Positions 53,033 to 61,700 of a DNA stretch of 64,000 nucleotides are shown one piece after another. The notes under the pieces were generated by a model that searched no databases, was not told the origin of the DNA, and was given only the letters and a program-made list of their open reading frames with translations. The position numbers and the translations under genes are program-made. Source of the stretch: CAYREV01 sp964423345 (GTDB lineage Bacteria > Bacteroidota > Rhodothermia > Balneolales > Balneolaceae). Where the stretch lies: the NCBI GenBank assembly GCA_964423345.1, contig CAYREV010000008.1, positions 28,812 to 92,811 of the forward strand, read 5' to 3'. Position 1 is the stretch's first letter, and every line of letters starts with the position of its first letter.

Positions 53033-53777
53033 GGTATCACTTATACGTCCCCATATACTCCATAAGGCGGATGGGGTGGAGGCGTTCTTTACCCTTAAAA
53101 ATGAGGAAAAAATGGTGGGGAAGGGATTCATCCCCGGCCTTAATCTTGGTTTTAACACCGGGGGGTCGGCCCCGGTGGTCGCTGAGAACCGTTCCCGCCT
53201 TTTGTCGCAGGAGGGCATAGCCCCCGACTGGATCGCCTATGCCGATCAGGTTCATGGCACGAGGGTACGGGCAGTCACGGAGGGAGGGACCTACGGTGAG
53301 ACTGACGGACTGGTGACACAGATTCCCGACTTGGCCCTGGCTATACAGGTAGCCGACTGTGCAGCCGTATTGATGGCCGATCCCGCCGCCAGGGTTATAG
53401 GTGCCGTTCATGCAGGCTGGCGGGGTGCGGCGGGCGACATACTTCCGAAAGCTATTGACTTGATGAAAGAACTGGGAGCGTCAACCGGAAACATGCGTGC
53501 TTTTATAAGTCCCTGCATCTCCTTCAAAAATTTTGAAGTGGGGCCGGAAGTGGCGGAGCTGTTTCCCGAAGATTTTGTCGATTACAGCCGGTATGAAAAA
53601 CCCCATATAGACCTGAAGGGTTTCTTGGAACAACAGCTGGCCGGCGCAGGAGTGGAGAGGGATCACATTGAGGTCCATGAAGGCTGTACGGTTGAACAGG
53701 GTGACAAATACTATTCCTACCGGCGTGAAAAGGAACGTAGCGGAAGAATGCTGGGAGTCATTAGAATGCCGGTATAG
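53013..53777 (+). CDS. pgeF: Multicopper-like purine nucleoside phosphorylase (YfiH/LACC1 family)
   Basis: 254 residues. Zn ligands are in DQVHGTRV, VADCAAVLMAD and GAVHAGWRGA, the triad of the YfiH/LACC1 family (formerly called polyphenol oxidase), which has purine nucleoside phosphorylase and adenosine deaminase activity; E. coli PgeF is also linked to peptidoglycan-editing. The ATG at 53013 lies inside aroE (20-base overlap), suggesting coupling. A T-rich hairpin at 53812-53836 probably ends the unit. Confidence 0.85.
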   Translation: MSISPDKVSLIRPHILHKADGVEAFFTLKNEEKMVGKGFIPGLNLGFNTGGSAPVVAENRSRLLSQEGIAPDWIAYADQVHGTRVRAVTEGGTYGETDGLVTQIPDLALAIQVADCAAVLMADPAARVIGAVHAGWRGAAGDILPKAIDLMKELGASTGNMRAFISPCISFKNFEVGPEVAELFPEDFVDYSRYEKPHIDLKGFLEQQLAGAGVERDHIEVHEGCTVEQGDKYYSYRREKERSGRMLGVIRMPV

Positions 53778-53811
53778 CTATATTTTTCCATGAAAAAGGC
53801 AGCCCGGCTAC

Positions 53812-53836
53812 ATTGGAGGTATACCAATTCTTTTTT
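53812..53836 (+). terminator. Short terminator-like hairpin after pgeF
   Basis: ATTGG (53812-53816) and CCAAT (53824-53828) form a 5-bp stem around a GGTATACC palindrome, followed by TCTTTTTT. The stem is short, so confidence is moderate. Confidence 0.45.
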
Positions 53837-53854
53837 AATTCCTCACACTTAATT

Positions 53855-53902
53855 CCGATCTTCTCAAGTCTATTTAATCCGATCTTCTCAAGTCCATTTA
53901 AA
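53855..53902. repeat. Two tandem 24-bp repeats upstream of dxr
   Basis: CCGATCTTCTCAAGTC is followed by TATTTAAT in copy one (53855-53878) and CATTTAAA in copy two (53879-53902). The unit is repeated head-to-tail directly before the dxr start at 53917, with two mismatches. It could be a regulator site or a recent duplication. Confidence 0.8.
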
Positions 53903-53916
53903 AAGAAGTAAATCAG

Positions 53917-55065
53917 TTGAAACAGCAAAATATTGTCATACTGGGCTCTACCGGTTCCATCGGTGAACAAGCCCTTGAAATTGTGAAGGAGCACCCCGAG
54001 CGGTTCAGGGTGACTGCCCTGAGTTGCAACCGGAGCTGGGAACGGCTCGCCGAGCAGGTCAACCTTTTCAAGCCCGGCTATGCGCTATTATGTGACGAAC
54101 AGCATGTTGATGAGTTCAAAAAGGCCGTCACCTGCACCCATACAGAAATTATTGCCGGTTCGGACAAGCTGACAGAACTGGCATCACTGGAAGAGGCCGA
54201 TATTATCCTTAACAGCCTGGTGGGCTATGCGGGATTTGAACCGACCTACCGGGCATTGGAAGCCGGTCACAAGGTAGCACTGGCCAATAAGGAATCACTG
54301 GTTGTAGGCGGTCCCCTGATCGATCGCATGCTGGACGGGAACAGAGACCGCCTGGTGCCGGTGGATTCCGAGCACAGTGCCATCCTCCAATGCCTTACCG
54401 GAGAGTCGGAAAAGGACGTAAAAAAGCTGATTATTACGGCCAGCGGCGGCCCCTTTAGGAAATGGAGCCGAAAGGAGATGGAGGGCATTACGGTTAAGGA
54501 TGCATTGAACCATCCCAACTGGTCTATGGGATCCAAGATCACGGTTGATTCGGCCACCATGATGAACAAGGGCCTGGAAATTATTGAGGCACACTGGCTT
54601 TTTGATCTGCCGCTCTCAAAAATTGAGGCGGTTGTCCACCCCCAGAGTATCATACATTCGGTTGTGGAGTTTGTTGACGGATCCAGCAAGGCCCAGTTGG
54701 GTCCCCCGACGATGAAGGTGCCCATCCTATACGCCCTGACCTATCCGGAGCGTTTGAAACTGGAAGTACCCACGCTGGATTGGGATAAGGTGTTTGAGTT
54801 GAACTTTGAACCGGTGGATTACGAACGGTTTCCCTGTATCCGGTTGGCGATGAATACCCTTGAAGAGGGAGGGGCGGCACCGGCCGCTTTGAACGCTGCC
54901 AACGAGATCGCCGTTCAACGATTTCTAAATGAAGAAATTCCTTATATTGGCATTCCAAAAATAATTGAACAGTGTCTGAATCGTTTGGAATTGCCAACGG
55001 AACTATCACTGCAGACTTTAAAAGAAACTGACAGGCAAGCCAGAGAACTTGCTTTAACTATCTAA
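53917..55065 (+). CDS. dxr: 1-deoxy-D-xylulose-5-phosphate reductoisomerase
   Basis: 382 residues. NADPH-binding GSTGSIGEQAL (8-18) is followed by the metal/substrate motif VDSEHSAI, ITASGGPFR, HPNWSMGSKITVDSATMMNKGLE and the C-terminal helical domain (AANEIAVQRFL). It makes MEP, the committed step of the non-mevalonate isoprenoid pathway. The start codon is TTG at 53917, with the tandem repeats just upstream. rseP follows after 17 bases. Confidence 0.96.
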   Translation: MKQQNIVILGSTGSIGEQALEIVKEHPERFRVTALSCNRSWERLAEQVNLFKPGYALLCDEQHVDEFKKAVTCTHTEIIAGSDKLTELASLEEADIILNSLVGYAGFEPTYRALEAGHKVALANKESLVVGGPLIDRMLDGNRDRLVPVDSEHSAILQCLTGESEKDVKKLIITASGGPFRKWSRKEMEGITVKDALNHPNWSMGSKITVDSATMMNKGLEIIEAHWLFDLPLSKIEAVVHPQSIIHSVVEFVDGSSKAQLGPPTMKVPILYALTYPERLKLEVPTLDWDKVFELNFEPVDYERFPCIRLAMNTLEEGGAAPAALNAANEIAVQRFLNEEIPYIGIPKIIEQCLNRLELPTELSLQTLKETDRQARELALTI

Positions 55066-55082
55066 GAGGATATAATCGCTAC

Positions 55083-56423
55083 ATGGAATGGATTATTGAT
55101 ATAGGTTACACTTTAGGCATATTTGCTCTTGCGCTGCTCATACTGGTGTTTTTTCATGAATTGGGCCACTTTTTGGCGGCCAAGTTCTTCGGAATGCGGG
55201 TGGAGCGTTTTTCGGTGGGTTTCCCACCCAGAATATGGGGGTTTAAAAAGGGCGATACCGACTATTGTATCGGTGCCACCCCCCTGGGAGGATATGTAAA
55301 AATATCCGGTATGATTGATGAAAGCATGGATGACGACTATCTGGATGAGGAGCCCAAGCCCTGGGAGTACCGTAGCAAGCCCGTGTGGCAGAGGATGATA
55401 GTGATAACGGCCGGAGTCATTTTCAATATGCTGCTGGCCGTCCTGATCTTTGCCGGTATCGCCCTGACCCACGGCGAGGAGAGAATACCTATTGAAAGTG
55501 TGGGAGGGATTTATGTGCCCGACAGCTCTCTTGCCCAGCAAGCGGGGTTTCATACGGGCGACCGGATTGTGGGTATCAACGGCAAAGACGTAACCTATTT
55601 CAAGGAGCTTTACTCGGTAGGCGAGATATTGAGTGAAGACCTTTCCTACAATGTAATAAGAGGGGGGCAGCCGGTTACCGTCGTTATTGGAGACAGCGTC
55701 CTCAACGAGATGAACCGCCAGCCCCTGTTTTTTCCTGAGATGGCCCTTCCCAGCCAGGTGGCCAGAGTCCTCAACGGAAGTCCGGCCGACAGTGCCGGCA
55801 TGAAAGCCGGTGACCGGGTGGTTGCCGTGAATGGCGATACGGTTGCCTATTGGATTGAGCTGGTCAACCAAATTCAGAAGTCCGGCGGAAAACCGCTGGA
55901 TGTGACCCTTCTCAGGGAAGGGGAGACTTTAAGTTACAGTATTACCCCTGATGAAAACAACAAGCTGGGCATTGGAGCCATGAATCCCCAGGAGTTTTTT
56001 GATGTCAAGCAGGTCAACTACGGCCTGGGAGGATCTCTCGCTTTTGGCGTTCAGCGTACCGGTGAAACTTTTATGGGGATCCTCCAGGGCTTTGAGAAGA
56101 TGTTCTCAGGTTCGATATCGGTAAGGGAAAACCTCGGCGGGCCGGTAGCCATTGCCAATATCACTAAACAGCAGACCGAAGCGGGGGGTGCCGTCGGTTT
56201 CTGGAATATCACGGCCCTGCTGAGTGTGACACTCGCCATCATGAACATCCTGCCCATACCGGTACTGGACGGCGGACATCTCCTTTTCCTGGTCTATGAA
56301 GGTATTACACGCCGGGAGCCTTCGCCCCAGGTGCGCATGACTCTACAGAAGATTGGGTTTCTGCTCATTATCGCCCTCTTTATCTTCGTGACTTTTAATG
56401 ACATTATCAGGCAATTCGGATAA
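55083..56423 (+). CDS. rseP: RIP metalloprotease RseP
   Basis: 446 residues, an intramembrane site-2 zinc protease. The first transmembrane segment holds HELGH (27-31 region), and the C-terminal NILPIPVLDGGHL supplies the third metal ligand. Two PDZ domains lie between (SLAQQAGFHTGDRIVGINGKDV and SPADSAGMKAGDRVVAVNGD). It cleaves anti-sigma factors or signal-peptide remnants. Placement next to dxr is common in bacteria. psd begins 5 bases later. Confidence 0.95.
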   Translation: MEWIIDIGYTLGIFALALLILVFFHELGHFLAAKFFGMRVERFSVGFPPRIWGFKKGDTDYCIGATPLGGYVKISGMIDESMDDDYLDEEPKPWEYRSKPVWQRMIVITAGVIFNMLLAVLIFAGIALTHGEERIPIESVGGIYVPDSSLAQQAGFHTGDRIVGINGKDVTYFKELYSVGEILSEDLSYNVIRGGQPVTVVIGDSVLNEMNRQPLFFPEMALPSQVARVLNGSPADSAGMKAGDRVVAVNGDTVAYWIELVNQIQKSGGKPLDVTLLREGETLSYSITPDENNKLGIGAMNPQEFFDVKQVNYGLGGSLAFGVQRTGETFMGILQGFEKMFSGSISVRENLGGPVAIANITKQQTEAGGAVGFWNITALLSVTLAIMNILPIPVLDGGHLLFLVYEGITRREPSPQVRMTLQKIGFLLIIALFIFVTFNDIIRQFG

Positions 56424-56428
56424 CGGCT

Positions 56429-57109
56429 ATGCTCGCACGCGAAGGTTATACAACTATTGGCGTAGTAGCGGTGCTTGGGGGGCTTGCAAGCCTGGTATCC
56501 CGTTTCACACTACCGGATCCCTATGCCTACGGTATCTACGGCCTCTCGGCGCTGCTGCTGCTGTTCATGCTCTTTTTTTTCAGGGATCCCGACCGGGATA
56601 TTCCCGACGACCCCTCATTGCTCCTTTCTCCTGCAGACGGAAAGGTGGTACTCGTGAAGGAGGTGGAAGAGCCGATATATATTAAAGGTAAAGCCACACA
56701 GATCAGCATTTTTCTTTCTCCCCTCGATGTCCACGTGAACCGTGTGCCGGCCGGAGGGACCGTCGAGTATGTAAAATACCATCCGGGGGTCTATCTGATG
56801 GCATGGGACGAACGGGCCTCCAGCATGAACGAGCGGGCCGACTTTGGGCTGAAACACCGGGAGAGCGGGACCAGGATATTTTTTCGACAGATTACCGGTT
56901 TTCTGGCACGCCGCATTGTTTACCATATCGGGGAGGCAGAGGAGGTCCGGGCCGGTCAGCGATTCGGGATGATGAAGTTTGGGTCGAGAATGGATATACT
57001 TGTACCTCCGGAAGCAGAGGTCTCTGTTGATGTGGGAGACCGGACGGTAGCCGGGGAATCTATCCTGGGCCGGATTACAGGCACGGGACGTAACGGAACG
57101 ACTACCTAA
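56429..57109 (+). CDS. psd: Phosphatidylserine decarboxylase family protein
   Basis: 226 residues, the short (type II, archaetidylserine-like) proenzyme. Two N-terminal transmembrane helices are followed by SPADGKVVLV and SPLDVHVNRVPAGG. The GS self-cleavage site is in MMKFGSRMDI, which yields the pyruvoyl group. It makes phosphatidylethanolamine in the inner membrane. It is followed 10 bases later by pssA, its substrate-supplying partner. Confidence 0.93.
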   Translation: MLAREGYTTIGVVAVLGGLASLVSRFTLPDPYAYGIYGLSALLLLFMLFFFRDPDRDIPDDPSLLLSPADGKVVLVKEVEEPIYIKGKATQISIFLSPLDVHVNRVPAGGTVEYVKYHPGVYLMAWDERASSMNERADFGLKHRESGTRIFFRQITGFLARRIVYHIGEAEEVRAGQRFGMMKFGSRMDILVPPEAEVSVDVGDRTVAGESILGRITGTGRNGTTT

Positions 57110-57119
57110 AAGACACTAC

Positions 57120-57956
57120 ATGAAATATCCGATTCAAAAATGGAAACGGTTCAGGCAGCGTCGCCGCAAGAAAAACGGCGGCAAGAAGAAGCAGATACCC
57201 AAAATAGTGGTCCCCAGTTTCTTTACCCTGATGAATTTGTTTTGCGGGTTCCTTGCAATCATAAGTATTGCGGAGGGGCGCCTGTTTTTCGGAGCCTGGC
57301 TGATTGTTTTTGCCGGATTGTTTGATGCATTGGACGGCTTCATGGCTCGTTTGTCAAATGCCACAAGCCAGTTCGGGATTGAGCTCGACTCTATCAGCGA
57401 TGTGGTGTCTTTTGGCGTGGCTCCCGGTTTCCTGCTGTACAGTTTTGGACTCAGTTCGTTGCCTTTTGTAGGTATCATCCTGAGCGCACTGCCGCCTCTA
57501 TGCGGCGCGGTGCGCCTGGCACGCTTCAATGTGGACGTAGGTGAGAGCCGCCCGGACTATTTCAAAGGGTTGCCAATACCCGCCCAGGCTCTCATGATCG
57601 CGGCTTTTTACCTTACCTTTTTCGATAGCATGGAGCTGTTTTCAGGATTTAAAAACGGCATAAATACGGTCCTTATCCCGCTCATCATCCTCTTATCCTT
57701 CCTGATGGTCAGTACCATCCCTTTCGACAAAATGCCCAGCTTCGACAAGCAGTCGATCAAACGGTATAAAGGCCGGCTATTCCTGTTCATATTTTATGGG
57801 TTGCTGATCATTTTCCTCCAGGAAAGAGGGCTGATGATTGTATTTTCTGCTTTCATTCTAAAGGGGATTGGGCTGGGAGCTGTCATGTTCTGGAAAGATG
57901 CCTTCAGTGAAAACGGGGAGGATGAAACAGAAGGAGAAGAGTATACCTATGGCTAA
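57120..57956 (+). CDS. pssA: CDP-diacylglycerol--serine O-phosphatidyltransferase
   Basis: 278 residues with about 6-7 transmembrane helices. The CDP-alcohol phosphotransferase motif DGFMARLSNATSQFGIELDSISD-type (DG..AR........G...D...D) lies in the N-terminal third. It makes phosphatidylserine from CDP-diacylglycerol and serine. The N-terminus is very basic (KWKRFRQRRRKKNGGKKK). Its TAA overlaps the stop of the convergent PorV-like gene by 4 bases. Confidence 0.94.
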   Translation: MKYPIQKWKRFRQRRRKKNGGKKKQIPKIVVPSFFTLMNLFCGFLAIISIAEGRLFFGAWLIVFAGLFDALDGFMARLSNATSQFGIELDSISDVVSFGVAPGFLLYSFGLSSLPFVGIILSALPPLCGAVRLARFNVDVGESRPDYFKGLPIPAQALMIAAFYLTFFDSMELFSGFKNGINTVLIPLIILLSFLMVSTIPFDKMPSFDKQSIKRYKGRLFLFIFYGLLIIFLQERGLMIVFSAFILKGIGLGAVMFWKDAFSENGEDETEGEEYTYG

Positions 57957-58882
57957 AATCCGTATTGCAATCCAATGGAATGTACCGTGCCAAAACCGGT
58001 TTGGAAGGGTATGAAGGCGTAGTTTGCCGTCAGGTCATTCAAGGTGATGCCGGTACCGAAACTGAAAGGACGGTCGGTTTCGCCCGTTTTATATCCCGCC
58101 CGGACATCAATGGTTCCCGAAACATTTACATTCAGGCCGATATTTAGATAGCCTTTTAATGCGGCAGGCGTAACGGTGTGCAACAGGTACACATAGTCGG
58201 AGGCCAAAGAAACGGAGATGGGCAAGTCTTTATGCTTGGGGGGAACGACATTAAACAGCTTAGCCTCAAAGCCGCCCCTGATCATTTCCGGCAGTTCGGT
58301 TCCCTCCGTATTAAGTTTGTCGATGCTGCCCATATTCTGTACGGCAGCCGATATGCGGAGTCGTCCCTCCATCCATTGCGAGGAAATACCGCCGTTAAGG
58401 GCATAGCCGCCGGCGTTGTAGATATACAGTTCCTCATGCAGGTACTGAAAGGTTATTCCCGCCGAAATATTACCAATACGGTAGGCGTAGGCTCCCCCGA
58501 TCGATAGATAGCTTACCGTAAAGCCCCCCTGAGAGGGACCGGGCCGGTTGCGAAGCTCAAAATCGTCGGCCTCGGAAGCCAGCAGGCCGAATGCAAACGA
58601 GCTGTGGTCTCTCTTGAAATGCGCGGCAAAATGCGTGTTCCTCAGGCCTGCTATCCAGAGGGTATAATCGGCATTGATGCTTGAGGAGGGTTCAAAATTC
58701 AGGTTGGCCGGATTGCTATAGAGGTTCGACGCACCCAGCAGCTGAGCACTTACAGCCTCATTGTATCCCAGGGCTTTTGTATTGGGCCCTATGGTCAGTA
58801 TATCAAATCCCCCGTTTTGGCTATATACCGCCCCGTTGATAGAGAGTATCAGAATAACCGGTATGAGTGTTCTCTGCATCAT
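57953..58882 (-). CDS. PorV/PorQ-family outer-membrane protein (second copy)
   Basis: 309 residues. The signal peptide ends near GAVYSQ; the mature start GGFDILTIGPNTKALGYNEAVSAQLLGASNLYSNPANL is the PorV/PorQ signature, and the protein ends in Phe (SIGLQYGF). These barrels serve type IX secretion (PorV as substrate shuttle) or unknown transport. It lies 1 base after the stop of the other PorV-type gene, in the same unit. The other, PorQ-like or unrelated barrel, assignment remains open. Confidence 0.8.
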   Translation of the reverse strand: MMQRTLIPVILILSINGAVYSQNGGFDILTIGPNTKALGYNEAVSAQLLGASNLYSNPANLNFEPSSSINADYTLWIAGLRNTHFAAHFKRDHSSFAFGLLASEADDFELRNRPGPSQGGFTVSYLSIGGAYAYRIGNISAGITFQYLHEELYIYNAGGYALNGGISSQWMEGRLRISAAVQNMGSIDKLNTEGTELPEMIRGGFEAKLFNVVPPKHKDLPISVSLASDYVYLLHTVTPAALKGYLNIGLNVNVSGTIDVRAGYKTGETDRPFSFGTGITLNDLTANYAFIPFQTGFGTVHSIGLQYGF

Positions 58883-58883
58883 T

Positions 58884-59840
58884 TTATAGTTGCAGTCTTA
58901 GGCCGAAAACGTGTATGGCCGATACTCCTGCAGGTTCTGCAAGAAAGGCATAATCGACGGCCGGTGCCAGCCGGTCGAAAGGAAGGTGCAGGGAAAATCC
59001 TGCACTGCTCCTGCTCGATACATTGATTTGATCAAGATCGTCGGTCTGCCACCCGCCCCTGAGCGTTACACGTTCATGCACCCGGTAGGAGGTTCCCGCT
59101 TTAAGCTGGACAAAGCGGTTGCTGCTGTGGCTCAATATGCCGAACTGTAAGGCTACCGTCACAGAGGTAAGGTTGTATGTGCCCCCGAGACTGAAACGCC
59201 TCGGGAATTGATCCGTGTCGATAAGGGTGTCGCTTTCCCCGTATAGGGCCCCGGTGTTCCAGCCATAAGTGGCCAACAAGTCGCGGGCAGCGAATCCCAG
59301 GGTCAGGTGCCGGTTGGCAAAATAGAGCAGGCCTGCATCGAAACCGGTGGCGCGTGCATTGGAGAGACGTTCATGATAATCGGCGATCGTGATTTTGAAT
59401 CCCGCCCCCGCCGCCAGTTTTTCTCCCAGCCGGATCCCAAATGAACTTATCAGCTGGTATTCATGGGTGGAAAGGGATCCGGTCGGATAGCCGCTCAAGT
59501 CCCTTCCGTCGATATCGGATACGTTTGCATTCAACAGCCCCACGGTCAAACCTGCTGCCGGGGGGATCCGGAAGGACGTTTGAATGGAGTGGAGGCTACG
59601 GTCAAAACTCATGAGGGCGCTGGATAGGTCCATTTGATTACCCTTGGCAGAGCGTGCGGCCAGTGCCGGGTTGTAATAGCCGTAGATGCCTTCGCCGCCA
59701 GAGGCCACCAGGGCGTTCCCCATGGCCATGCCCCTCGGGCCGAAGCCGATGCGTGAAAAGGAGGCTGCGTAGCCCGAAGGTTGGGCGGTTCCCTGCATGG
59801 GAATGGCTGCAAAAAGGAGGGATATGAATATGGCCCGCAT
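58884..59840 (-). CDS. PorV/PorQ-family outer-membrane protein (first copy)
   Basis: 318 residues from ATG 59840 (MRAIFISLLFAAIP); the frame runs back to 59891 but that would precede the signal peptide. The mature start is SGYAASFSRIGFGPRGMAMGNALVASGGEGIYGYYNPAL, typical of the family. A barrel-like C-terminus ends VFGLRLQL. It is preceded by a beta-propeller gene (50-base gap) and followed by the second PorV/PorQ copy (1-base gap); the three appear co-transcribed. Confidence 0.8.
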   Translation of the reverse strand: MRAIFISLLFAAIPMQGTAQPSGYAASFSRIGFGPRGMAMGNALVASGGEGIYGYYNPALAARSAKGNQMDLSSALMSFDRSLHSIQTSFRIPPAAGLTVGLLNANVSDIDGRDLSGYPTGSLSTHEYQLISSFGIRLGEKLAAGAGFKITIADYHERLSNARATGFDAGLLYFANRHLTLGFAARDLLATYGWNTGALYGESDTLIDTDQFPRRFSLGGTYNLTSVTVALQFGILSHSSNRFVQLKAGTSYRVHERVTLRGGWQTDDLDQINVSSRSSAGFSLHLPFDRLAPAVDYAFLAEPAGVSAIHVFGLRLQL

Positions 59841-59890
59841 AAAAAAGCCATCAAAGGTATCCCGAGAGCGGTATGGCCGGTTTAACACCA

Positions 59891-61447
59891 TCAGTCTATC
59901 ACCAGCAGCTTTCCCCGGATATCATTTCCCGGGGTTTTGATATGATAGAGCACGGGCCCGTTGGCTACCTGTTTCCCGCTGCGATCCCTTCCTCTCCATA
60001 CGGCTTCGTAGGTTCCCGGCGAAAGGGTTTCGTCGGTAATTTCCCTGATAAGGTTCATGCCGAAATCAAAGAGTCTAATTTTGACATTTCCCTGTTTGCT
60101 GACTTCGAACCTGATGCGGACTATACCGTGGCGGCTGGGGGAATAGGGACTGGGATAGGCATAGGCTTCCACCCGGCCGGGAGAAGAAAGATATTGGTTC
60201 CCGCCCGCCAGCGGGAAGTTAACACGGCTAATTTGCCAGCTTTTGCCGAGGTCGTCGGAAAAAGCCAGCCCGTCGGTCGTACCCACCCATATTTTCCCTG
60301 TTGTTACGGCGGTACTCAGGTAACGGGCCGATGCCTTGATAAAGGTGTTGGCGCTTTTGAGCTGTCCGGTGAACTCCCAGCGTTGACCGTTGTCGGGACT
60401 GATAAATATACCCTCGTCGCCTGCAGCTATAACATAGCTTCCCCTGAAGCTGATATCATTGATTTTATGCCCCTCGAGGTAACGGCTAAAACTTGCCCCT
60501 TTGTCGCCGGTCCGCACGATACCGTAGGTTTCGCCCGGATGGAGGCCTGCGGGCCAGTTGGTCATCCAGATGTCGCCCGTCGCCGGCTGCTGTTTGATAT
60601 CAATAATCCAGTTGCCAAGCAGCCCGCTGTCACTGCCGTTCACCTGTATGTGTTGCCAGCGTATGCTGTCTGCCGAGGCAGAGAGTGCATTCCGTGAGAT
60701 ATTGATACCGCCTGCGGTCCCTCCCCAGACCCAACCGTCGCGGTCGATAAGCACCCCGAAAGCAAGGAGGTTCTGGTCGGTTCGGGGGTCATAGCGATTA
60801 TCACCCGGCGGGCCGAAGGTGTAGCTGTTTTCCGGGGCCAGGCTGTCGGCATCCTGGGGCGGCAGAACAAGCCGTTTCCAACGGTCTCCGGAATTCCTGC
60901 TTCGTACCAGCCCGGAAGCCCAGTTGGCCGATATGATTACATCTCCATGGTGGTCTACGGCAAAAGGCGGGGACTGTTCGGCTACGCTCACAGGAAGCTT
61001 TGCGTATACTTGTCCGCCATACGTAAAAGTGGAATCATCCGGCTGGTCAAGCGGGTGGGGGATATAGGACCAGCTTTGGCCCCCATCGACCGATAGGTGA
61101 TACCCCATTCCGGTTTGCACGGAACCTTCCGGTGTTTGCCTGTTAAAACCCAGGCCGGCCCATACGGTGTCTGTTGAAAGCGATAGGGAGAAGACACGGC
61201 CTCTTCCGCCGACCAGGCTGTCGGCCCCGTTGGGAACCGACCACTCCATGGTGTGGTCCAACGTACTGTTCAGGCCGGGGCCTATCCACAGGGTGTCCCC
61301 TTTTGCCGACATCACCGACACTGTATTGGCTTTGAATGAGTGGAAGGGAGAGGGTAACGGCCCGTAGACCTGTGCATAGGAGTGGGAGGCCAGTAAAGCT
61401 GTCCCTGTAAACAGCAAAATAAATGTTAAACGGGGGTGGAAACGCAT
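59891..61447 (-). CDS. Secreted beta-propeller protein with C-terminal sorting-like domain
   Basis: 518 residues. The signal peptide ends near ASHSYAQ. Several Asp-box/BNR-like repeats follow (SVDGGQSW, SRNSGDRWKR, GDKGASFSRY, SPDNGQRWEF, SDDLGKSWQI), indicating a beta-propeller of the VPS10/sialidase type. The C-terminal 85 residues (YPSPYSPSRHGIVRIRFEV, then LSPGTYEAVWRGRDRSGKQVANGPVLYHI) match the FlgD-Ig-like/type IX sorting domain of this phylum. It is probably a surface or secreted protein whose export partners are the two PorV-like proteins. The substrate is unknown. Confidence 0.78.
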   Translation of the reverse strand: MRFHPRLTFILLFTGTALLASHSYAQVYGPLPSPFHSFKANTVSVMSAKGDTLWIGPGLNSTLDHTMEWSVPNGADSLVGGRGRVFSLSLSTDTVWAGLGFNRQTPEGSVQTGMGYHLSVDGGQSWSYIPHPLDQPDDSTFTYGGQVYAKLPVSVAEQSPPFAVDHHGDVIISANWASGLVRSRNSGDRWKRLVLPPQDADSLAPENSYTFGPPGDNRYDPRTDQNLLAFGVLIDRDGWVWGGTAGGINISRNALSASADSIRWQHIQVNGSDSGLLGNWIIDIKQQPATGDIWMTNWPAGLHPGETYGIVRTGDKGASFSRYLEGHKINDISFRGSYVIAAGDEGIFISPDNGQRWEFTGQLKSANTFIKASARYLSTAVTTGKIWVGTTDGLAFSDDLGKSWQISRVNFPLAGGNQYLSSPGRVEAYAYPSPYSPSRHGIVRIRFEVSKQGNVKIRLFDFGMNLIREITDETLSPGTYEAVWRGRDRSGKQVANGPVLYHIKTPGNDIRGKLLVID

Positions 61448-61521
61448 GCCTGACGATGTTGAAGAAACTCTGAATTCAGATCAATATACTTTTTTTTAAC
61501 CCAAATAAACTTGTTGATTTT

Positions 61522-61544
61522 AGATTCGCCTCCCGTTATCTTCG
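61522..61544 (+). promoter_or_regulatory. Possible -7 region of the trp operon promoter
   Basis: TATCTTCG (61537-61544) matches TAnnTTTG at all but one position, and a TTG lies 20 bases upstream (61514-61516). The leader ATG is only 7 bases downstream, so the mRNA would be nearly leaderless. An alternative TACTTTTT near 61487 is less well spaced. Confidence 0.25.
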
Positions 61545-61551
61545 GGTCGTT

Positions 61552-61626
61552 ATGAGAAAAATGACTGCTCACAATCACAACAGCTGGTGGTGGCTTCAAC
61601 GAAATGAAGCAGTGGGCAGGCTATGA
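61552..61626 (+). CDS. trpL: trp leader peptide
   Basis: A 24-residue reading frame from ATG 61552 to TGA 61624-61626. It encodes MRKMTAHNHNSW followed by two more Trp and LQRNEAVGRL. Three consecutive Trp codons (61585-61593) are the sensor of a transcription attenuator. Three consecutive Trp codons in so short a frame are very unlikely by chance. It lies 75 bases before trpE and directly ahead of the hairpins described separately. Confidence 0.92.
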   Translation: MRKMTAHNHNSWWWLQRNEAVGRL

Positions 61627-61687
61627 TTTTATGAATCAATATTGCAGAACGTAAAACCCACTGAAGGAAACTGAAGTGGGTTTTTTT
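61593..61687 (+). promoter_or_regulatory. Tryptophan transcription attenuator
   Basis: Hairpin 1:2 is GCTTCA (61593-61598) with TGAAGC (61605-61610), starting at the last Trp codon. The antiterminator 2:3 is CAGTGGG (61610-61616) with CCCACTG (61657-61663). The terminator 3:4 is AACCCACT (61655-61662) with AGTGGGTT (61675-61682) plus a run of seven T. The 2:3 and 3:4 forms share the CCCACT arm, so they are mutually exclusive. Ribosome stalling at Trp codons when charged tRNA-Trp is low should free region 2 and allow read-through into trpE. Confidence 0.9.
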
Positions 61688-61700
61688 ATGTATAGTCCCA

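Noticed and set aside
59873..60697. A 274-codon plus-strand frame opposite the beta-propeller gene
   Set aside because: Antisense to a gene with signal peptide, repeats and C-terminal domain; translation has no recognisable features.
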